A stretch of 11,050 nucleotides of DNA from an uncultured Oscillospiraceae bacterium (GTDB taxonomy: Bacteria > Bacillota > Clostridia > Oscillospirales > Oscillospiraceae), in the NCBI GenBank assembly GCA_910579485.1, contig CAJTVO010000109.1, forward strand, positions 1-11,050, written 5' to 3'. Below the pieces are notes generated by a model. The model worked only from the letters and a program-made list of their open reading frames with translations. It ran no database searches and was not told where the DNA came from. Position 1 is the stretch's first letter. Every line of letters begins with the position of its first letter. Positions 6,203 through 11,050 of this stretch are shown piece by piece. The translations under genes and the position numbers were made by a program.

Positions 6203-7888
6203 ACGGGGAACTTAGCCGAGATCAGGGAAATATCCGTCAAATATAATATATCCGCCCGTACCCTCCGTTATTATGAAGACATGGGGTTGATAGAAAGCAC
6301 GCGAAGTGACGGCTATGCCTACAGGTTATATGATGAAGCCGCAATAAGACGTTTGGAGCAGATCTTGATTTTGCGCAGGCTCAATATCAGTATTAAAGAT
6401 ATTAAGAGCATATTCAGCACGGCGGGTTCAGAAGTCGTTTTGGATGTACTGGAAAAAAAGGTCGATCACATTGATGAAGAGGTTTCTCTTTTGCATGAAT
6501 TGAGATCGATCGTTCTGGAATTTATTCGCCAGATCAGAAAGCTGGACTTTGAAAGCGAAGCGGATATAAAGCTGCTGTACGAAAAAGCCAAAGACATTGA
6601 ACTGCAAATTGGCGGTGCGGACTACAGCGGCAACTCGGCAATAGCGGATCGCCTTTTTGAAGTCACGGAAAAGCTTGACAACAAAGTGCCCGATATCATG
6701 ATCGTCAGGATCCCGAAATTCAGAGCGGTCACCTCAGGGGCTATGGCGTATGACGAACTTTTTGGAACATTTCAGCTGTGGCAGGAAACACACAACGATT
6801 ACTATTGGATCGAACGCTGGGCGCAGCTCAGACAAATAGAATTGATGGCTTATCCAGAGAAATTCCCCATACATGACGTGTATCAAACAATATGTTCACA
6901 GGAGGAATTGACAAGGGGATTTCAGGAGTTACATGAAATTTTCATGCAGTGCTATGCGGACATATTGAACGATCCGCGCGGGATGCTGCTGCCGGTATAT
7001 GCTATGAGTGAGTATGATTATTTTTCTAAAGAAGCGAGAGCATCCCGTGAAGACTCCTATAAATACGCAAAGATTTTCTATGTATTGGGGTATACGGGTG
7101 AATTGGATCAGGCCGGCGAACTGCTCATTCAGGCCGGCAAATTGAAGGCGCAGTGCAAATCGCTGAAAATCACAAACATCCACGCATTTTTAAATGTTCT
7201 CAGCAATTATGGAATCGTGACGGAAGGACTTGTTAACGGAAAGATAAAAAGCGGCACCACCATCACTGTTTCATTTCCGGACAATAAAAACATGATCGCA
7301 GCGCTGCATATTTTGGCTGTAAAAGCAGCTCGCACAGACCGGTTCAAAGATTTTTGCAGGCTCAATTATAAACTATTGGAAGGTGATTGGAGTACGGCAG
7401 AATATGGCAGAGGCGTTGACGCCGTTGCCGTTCTTTTTCATTCTGAGCAGGACAGAGCCACAGCCAGGCTAATCCATGCGGAACTGATAAAACGAAATTA
7501 CTATTACAATTTCCAGGATTGGAACGAAGGGCCTCAAATTCGGTATTATAAAAAAGAAAGCGATCGAAACAGGAATACAAAGGCCAGTTTCTGGCTTACC
7601 AGCATGGATACTGAGTTCATATTTTATTTCCGGATCAAACAAATGGACGGCGTCCTTCCGTACATTCAAAAATGCCCGGAAAGCGTTATCAAGAATTTTA
7701 TGGTCAGTGACGCCGGGTGCGCCAACAGGACCTCGGGGACCTGCGCTTCCGGAATTTCTTACCGGCTCGGCGGCAGGACGATCTGGCGGTGCGGTTGCTG
7801 CAACCCTAATTTTCAGGTCACGCCCAGCGTTGATGATTATTTATATTATATCGATGCCGTGGATATGGCCGGCAATAAGAAGCAGTAA
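6203..7888 (+). CDS. MerR-family regulator with effector-like domain and C-terminal cysteine cluster; apparent ACG start
   Basis: From the proposed start the protein has 561 residues. Residues 6-75 are a MerR winged helix-turn-helix (REISVKYNISARTLRYYEDM, then DGYAYRLYDEAAIRRLEQIL), followed by a coiled coil at about 78-115. From residue 164, DIMIVRIPKFRAVTSG resembles the first strand of AraC/GyrI-type effector-binding domains. A long middle region is not recognised. The C-terminus has Cys506, Cys514, Cys530, Cys532 and Cys533 (WRCGCCNPNF), a possible metal site. No ATG, GTG or TTG lies between the -10 box and Met27; the in-frame GTG at 6164 lies inside the promoter. An ACG at 6203 sits six bases after GGAGAG, exactly where a start belongs, so I place the start there. 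The gene either uses a rare ACG start or has lost its ATG by one T-to-C change and is poorly translated. Base composition is AT-rich like the XRE gene. Confidence 0.75.
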   Translation, partial: TGNLAEIREISVKYNISARTLRYYEDMGLIESTRSDGYAYRLYDEAAIRRLEQILILRRLNISIKDIKSIFSTAGSEVVLDVLEKKVDHIDEEVSLLHELRSIVLEFIRQIRKLDFESEADIKLLYEKAKDIELQIGGADYSGNSAIADRLFEVTEKLDNKVPDIMIVRIPKFRAVTSGAMAYDELFGTFQLWQETHNDYYWIERWAQLRQIELMAYPEKFPIHDVYQTICSQEELTRGFQELHEIFMQCYADILNDPRGMLLPVYAMSEYDYFSKEARASREDSYKYAKIFYVLGYTGELDQAGELLIQAGKLKAQCKSLKITNIHAFLNVLSNYGIVTEGLVNGKIKSGTTITVSFPDNKNMIAALHILAVKAARTDRFKDFCRLNYKLLEGDWSTAEYGRGVDAVAVLFHSEQDRATARLIHAELIKRNYYYNFQDWNEGPQIRYYKKESDRNRNTKASFWLTSMDTEFIFYFRIKQMDGVLPYIQKCPESVIKNFMVSDAGCANRTSGTCASGISYRLGGRTIWRCGCCNPNFQVTPSVDDYLYYIDAVDMAGNKKQ

Positions 7889-7915
7889 ACGCGCATTTTT
7901 GTTTTCACCAATAAA

Positions 7916-7955
7916 CAGCGGGGGCGGCTTGGCACGTAACCAAAGCCGCCCGCTG
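7916..7955. terminator. Terminator hairpin between the convergent MerR and mntP genes
   Basis: Arms 7916-7932 and 7940-7955 pair with one bulge around a 7-base loop. The stem is followed by CTTTCC on the plus strand and TTTATT on the minus strand. It lies in the 77-base gap between the two converging stop codons and probably serves both directions, better for mntP. Confidence 0.65.
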
Positions 7956-7965
7956 CTTTCCGTCC

Positions 7966-8532
7966 TTATCCCAATATCCCCAGATGCTCCAGCAAAATCT
8001 TCAGCCCGATGAGGCACAGGATCACGCCTCCGGCGAGGGCCGACTTGCTCTTGAGGGCCCCGCCGAATTTCCTTCCAATGCACACGCCCATCAGAGACAG
8101 GACGCAGGTGGTGCAGCCAATCAGCGTGACCGCCGGGAGGATATCCACCTGAAGGAACGCGAAGGTAACGCCCACCGCCATGGCGTCGATGCTGGTAGCC
8201 ACCGACAGCACAAGAAGCTCCTTCCAGCTGAAGCGCTCCTCTGCGCCGGTCTCCTCTTCCTCATGGAAGGCGTCCCAGATCATTTTCCCGCCGATCAGGC
8301 CCAGCAGGACGAATGCGATCCAGTGGTCGATGCTGGTGATGTAGCTCTCGAACTGGCGGCCCAGCAGCCAGCCCAGCACCGGCATCATGGCCTGGAAGAA
8401 GCCGAAGGAAACGGCGATCGCCGTCCCCTGCCCCCAGCGCATCCGCCTCATGGTCATCCCTTTGCAGACCGATACGGCAAAGGCGTCCATGCTCAAGCCT
8501 ACGGCGATCAAAAACAGCTCCGCAATTCCCAT
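7966..8532 (-). CDS. mntP: Manganese efflux pump MntP
   Basis: The 188-residue protein is a full-length MntP (DUF204), which exports Mn2+ across the cytoplasmic membrane. It has six hydrophobic segments in two related halves; each half carries the family signature with a membrane aspartate, LSMDAFAVSVCKGM (Asp16) and TSIDAMAVGVTFAF (Asp116). A charged acidic loop (HEEEETGAEER, residues 90-100) separates the halves. ATG 8532 is chosen because GGAGG lies nine bases upstream and MGIAELFLIAVGLSMDAF is the usual N-terminus; the open frame continues upstream only through the leader terminator. The riboswitch upstream independently supports the manganese role. The stop is TAA, followed by a terminator. 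Confidence 0.96.
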   Translation of the reverse strand: MGIAELFLIAVGLSMDAFAVSVCKGMTMRRMRWGQGTAIAVSFGFFQAMMPVLGWLLGRQFESYITSIDHWIAFVLLGLIGGKMIWDAFHEEEETGAEERFSWKELLVLSVATSIDAMAVGVTFAFLQVDILPAVTLIGCTTCVLSLMGVCIGRKFGGALKSKSALAGGVILCLIGLKILLEHLGILG

Positions 8533-8568
8533 GGTATGTTTCCTCCGTTTCTTTGTCCATCCAAATGT

Positions 8569-8599
8569 AAAACTGGCCAGGCACGGCGTGCCTGGCCAG
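8569..8599 (-). terminator. Regulated intrinsic terminator in the mntP leader
   Basis: A perfect 12-bp GC-rich stem (8588-8599 with 8573-8584, 3-base loop) is followed on the minus strand by TTTTACATTT. It lies between the manganese aptamer and mntP, about 37 bases before the start codon, so it is the expression platform of the riboswitch. It would also stop transcripts arriving from glpK. Confidence 0.88.
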
Positions 8600-8625
8600 A
8601 ACTTTCCATGCACGGCGCGTCGCCA

Positions 8626-8716
8626 TACATGGGTCTCGTTTATTAAGGCAAGCCAGGTCCAGCCGGACCAGTATGTTGACTTGCCGCGGGAACTCCCGCC
8701 ACTACTCCCCCATGAA
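8626..8716 (-). promoter_or_regulatory. yybP-ykoY manganese riboswitch aptamer
   Basis: The minus strand carries the conserved elements in order: GGGGGAGTAG (8711-8702), TCAACATACTGG (around 8680-8669), GACCTGGCTTGCC (8658-8646) and CGAGACC (8638-8632). The closing stem P1 pairs CATGGG (8714-8709) with CCCATG (8633-8628). These are the conserved bases of the yybP-ykoY family, which senses Mn2+ and is commonly found in front of mntP. It starts almost at the predicted transcription start. Confidence 0.95.
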
Positions 8717-8724
8717 GTACTCTA

Positions 8725-8749
8725 TTTTTACCATATCCGGAGAAATTTG

Positions 8750-8753
<4 letters not shown>
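8725..8753 (-). promoter_or_regulatory. mntP promoter overlapping the end of glpK
   Basis: A perfect -35 TTGACA (8753-8748), a 17-base spacer and a -10 TAAAAA (8730-8725) lie immediately before the aptamer. The -35 box contains the glpK TGA stop codon (8752-8750), so the promoter uses the last bases of the glpK gene. Confidence 0.7.
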
Positions 8754-10243
<1,490 letters not shown>

Positions 10244-10286
10244 AGGTGGTCCCTCCTCCATCAAATCAGGAAACTTCTCTCTCTCT

Positions 10287-10295
10287 ATCATAGCA
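10287..10295 (-). promoter_or_regulatory. Probable extended -10 promoter of glpK
   Basis: On the minus strand TGCTATGAT (10295-10287) is an extended -10 element (TGN then TATGAT) 44 bases before the glpK start. No good -35 box lies 16-18 bases upstream. The region between glpK and the sigK fragment is only 126 bases and holds the divergent promoters. Confidence 0.45.
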
Positions 10296-10321
10296 CAAAA
10301 AGAGGACAAAGGGAAGTGGGA

Positions 10322-10349
10322 ATAGGGACAGTCCTGGACCGCATAAGGT
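10322..10349 (+). promoter_or_regulatory. Possible sigma-E-type promoter of sigK
   Basis: GAATAGG with ATA at 10322-10324, a 17-base gap, and CATAAGGT at 10342-10349 resemble the mother-cell sigma-E consensus (-35 ATA, 16-18 bases, -10 CATAcanT). sigK is transcribed by sigma-E holoenzyme in Bacillus, so the match fits the gene, but the motif is short. The position, about 20 bases before the ATG, is close but leaves room for the ribosome-binding site. Confidence 0.45.
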
Positions 10350-10369
10350 AGAAAAAAGGAGGGTTCGAT

Positions 10370-10576
10370 ATGTTGACAACTGCCATGCTGCTGCTGCGCA
10401 GCAGTCTTTTTTTGTCCCTGCATCTCGCGGGAAACACCGGGAGCTTCCCCAAGCCCCTCAGCGCGGAGGAGGAACAGGTCTACCTCGCCCGCTGCGCCGA
10501 GGGCGACCTGGATGCGCGGAATGTTCTGGTGGAACGGAATATGCGGCTGGTGGCGCATATTATCAAGAACGGTTGA
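10370..10576 (+). CDS. sigK: N-terminal part of the sporulation sigma factor SigK, interrupted by an inserted element
   Basis: These 68 codons begin with a hydrophobic leader (residues 1-21, MLTTAMLLLRSSLFLSLHLA), like the pro-sequence of B. subtilis pro-sigma-K that SpoIVFB removes. Then come FPKPLSAEEEQVYL, GDLDARNVLVERN and MRLVAHIIK, the start of sigma region 2 and the pattern of SigK (compare FPQPLS and RLVAHIVKK in B. subtilis). At residue 66 the expected lysine-rich continuation is replaced by NG and a TGA. All of regions 2.2 to 4 are missing from the window. AAGGAGGG lies six bases before the ATG, so the gene's front end is intact. The break coincides with the end of a large serine recombinase gene on the other strand, so this is best read as a developmentally interrupted gene, not a decayed one. 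As it stands the fragment cannot act as a sigma factor. Confidence 0.88.
   Translation: MLTTAMLLLRSSLFLSLHLAGNTGSFPKPLSAEEEQVYLARCAEGDLDARNVLVERNMRLVAHIIKNG
10555..10575. other. Predicted attachment-site junction (attL-like) inside sigK
   Basis: Similarity to SigK stops between the codons for His-Ile-Ile-Lys (10555-10566) and the following AACGG. The crossover therefore lies within or next to ATCAAGAA (10563-10570). The exact core cannot be fixed from one junction; the matching site at the far end of the element lies outside the window. Confidence 0.6.
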
Positions 10577-11050
10577 AGCAAACGGAAAATTTTTCCCGGT
10601 CAAAAATGGCCCTCCACGGGCCGCCGAATTTTAAGTGGATATCCAAGCGTATTCCCTCTTTGGTACTGCCTTTTTTGACTACAATCTTGTCTAAAATTGT
10701 GGTAACCAGGGCGGAATTGATACCGTTTTGAAAGGTTAGTTCTTCCTCCAGGGCAGTGCAAATTTCTTTCATTTGTGCCGTGACCTGTCTGCCCTTTTCT
10801 GCCTCAATCTGGGTTGCCGTCAACTTTTCTTCCAGGGACTTGACTTGATCGTTGAAGCCGTCGTTACGCTGCTTGAACTCCGCCATGGTGATGATGCCCT
10901 CAATGCTCATCTCCAGCAGGCGGTCTTTTTTTGTCTGGATGGCGGACAGGTCCTCCTCAATATGGTGGATGTCCTGGGTATAGTCGTGCTCATCGGTGTC
11001 AACGCCAATTTGAAATTGTAAGAAAACGCCGAAGAAATTTTGTAGTTTTT
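10563..11050 (-). CDS. Large serine recombinase, C-terminal part (3' end of gene)
   Basis: The minus-strand frame is open from the window edge to the TGA at 10565-10563 and gives 161 residues; the start codon and catalytic domain lie outside. The segment has the tail architecture of large serine recombinases: a coiled coil with HIEEDLSAIQTKKDRLLEMS, then EGIITMAEFKQRNDGFNDQV and LEEKLTATQIEAEKG, followed by a short beta-rich end with LDKIVVKKG and IRLDIHLKFG. In skin elements such an enzyme (SpoIVCA in B. subtilis) excises the insert from sigK. Its last codons lie on the junction with sigK, and the gene overlaps the sigK fragment by 14 bases in the opposite direction. An internal ATG at 10910 is not the start. 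Family membership rests on the coiled-coil and tail pattern, since the catalytic serine is not visible. Confidence 0.78.
   Translation of the reverse strand, partial: KLQNFFGVFLQFQIGVDTDEHDYTQDIHHIEEDLSAIQTKKDRLLEMSIEGIITMAEFKQRNDGFNDQVKSLEEKLTATQIEAEKGRQVTAQMKEICTALEEELTFQNGINSALVTTILDKIVVKKGSTKEGIRLDIHLKFGGPWRAIFDREKFSVCFNRS
10566..11050. mobile_element. Left end of a skin-like (sigK intervening) element, continuing beyond the window
   Basis: DNA to the right of the sigK break no longer codes for sigma factor and carries a recombinase gene reading towards the junction. This is the arrangement of a site-specific element integrated into sigK, as with skin in B. subtilis and C. difficile. Only 485 bases are visible, so size, cargo and the far end are unknown. 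Confidence 0.75.

Noticed and set aside
10244..10603. N-terminal extension of GlpK
   Set aside because: ATG 10243 gives the standard glycerol kinase N-terminus with a strong ribosome-binding site; the extension would cover the sigK fragment on the other strand.

Overview
The window looks like chromosome of a GC-rich, spore-forming gut clostridium of the Oscillospiraceae type (Flavonifractor/Intestinimonas/Lawsonibacter-like). The basis is GC-rich core genes with strong Gram-positive ribosome-binding sites, a Firmicutes-style LexA box, a yybP-ykoY manganese riboswitch, and the start of the sporulation sigma factor gene sigK. The genus is inference.

Layout. 1-1106 (minus): a CobD-like PLP enzyme of cobalamin biosynthesis; the next minus-strand gene probably starts just past the left edge. 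1107-1391: a chain of hairpins and the lexA terminator. 1392-1979 (minus): lexA, with a promoter and self-operator. From 2139 (plus): a birA promoter, birA, a 58-codon membrane miniprotein gene and a split two-gene chromate-type transporter, closely spaced and probably one operon. 4676-7888 (plus): an AT-richer insert-like segment with two large regulators. One is an XRE helix-turn-helix protein with a large C-terminal domain. The other is a MerR protein with an effector-like domain and a C-terminal cysteine cluster. They are separated by a perfect 19-bp inverted repeat and a textbook MerR promoter/operator. 7889-8753 (minus): mntP (Mn2+ exporter) with a manganese riboswitch, its terminator, and a promoter overlapping the glpK stop codon. 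8750-10243 (minus): glpK. 10370-11050: the first 65 or so codons of sigK (plus), broken off and joined to the 3' end of a large serine recombinase gene (minus) that runs off the right edge.

The most striking part is the right end. It has the structure of a skin-type element: DNA integrated inside sigK, with its own recombinase at the junction, presumably excised in the mother cell to rebuild sigK. Other points of note: a MerR gene with no ATG/GTG/TTG start where one is expected (an ACG sits at ideal distance from the ribosome-binding site); an mntP leader whose alternative pairings can be written out as a Mn-ON switch; and a series of hairpins between lexA and the cobD-like gene.
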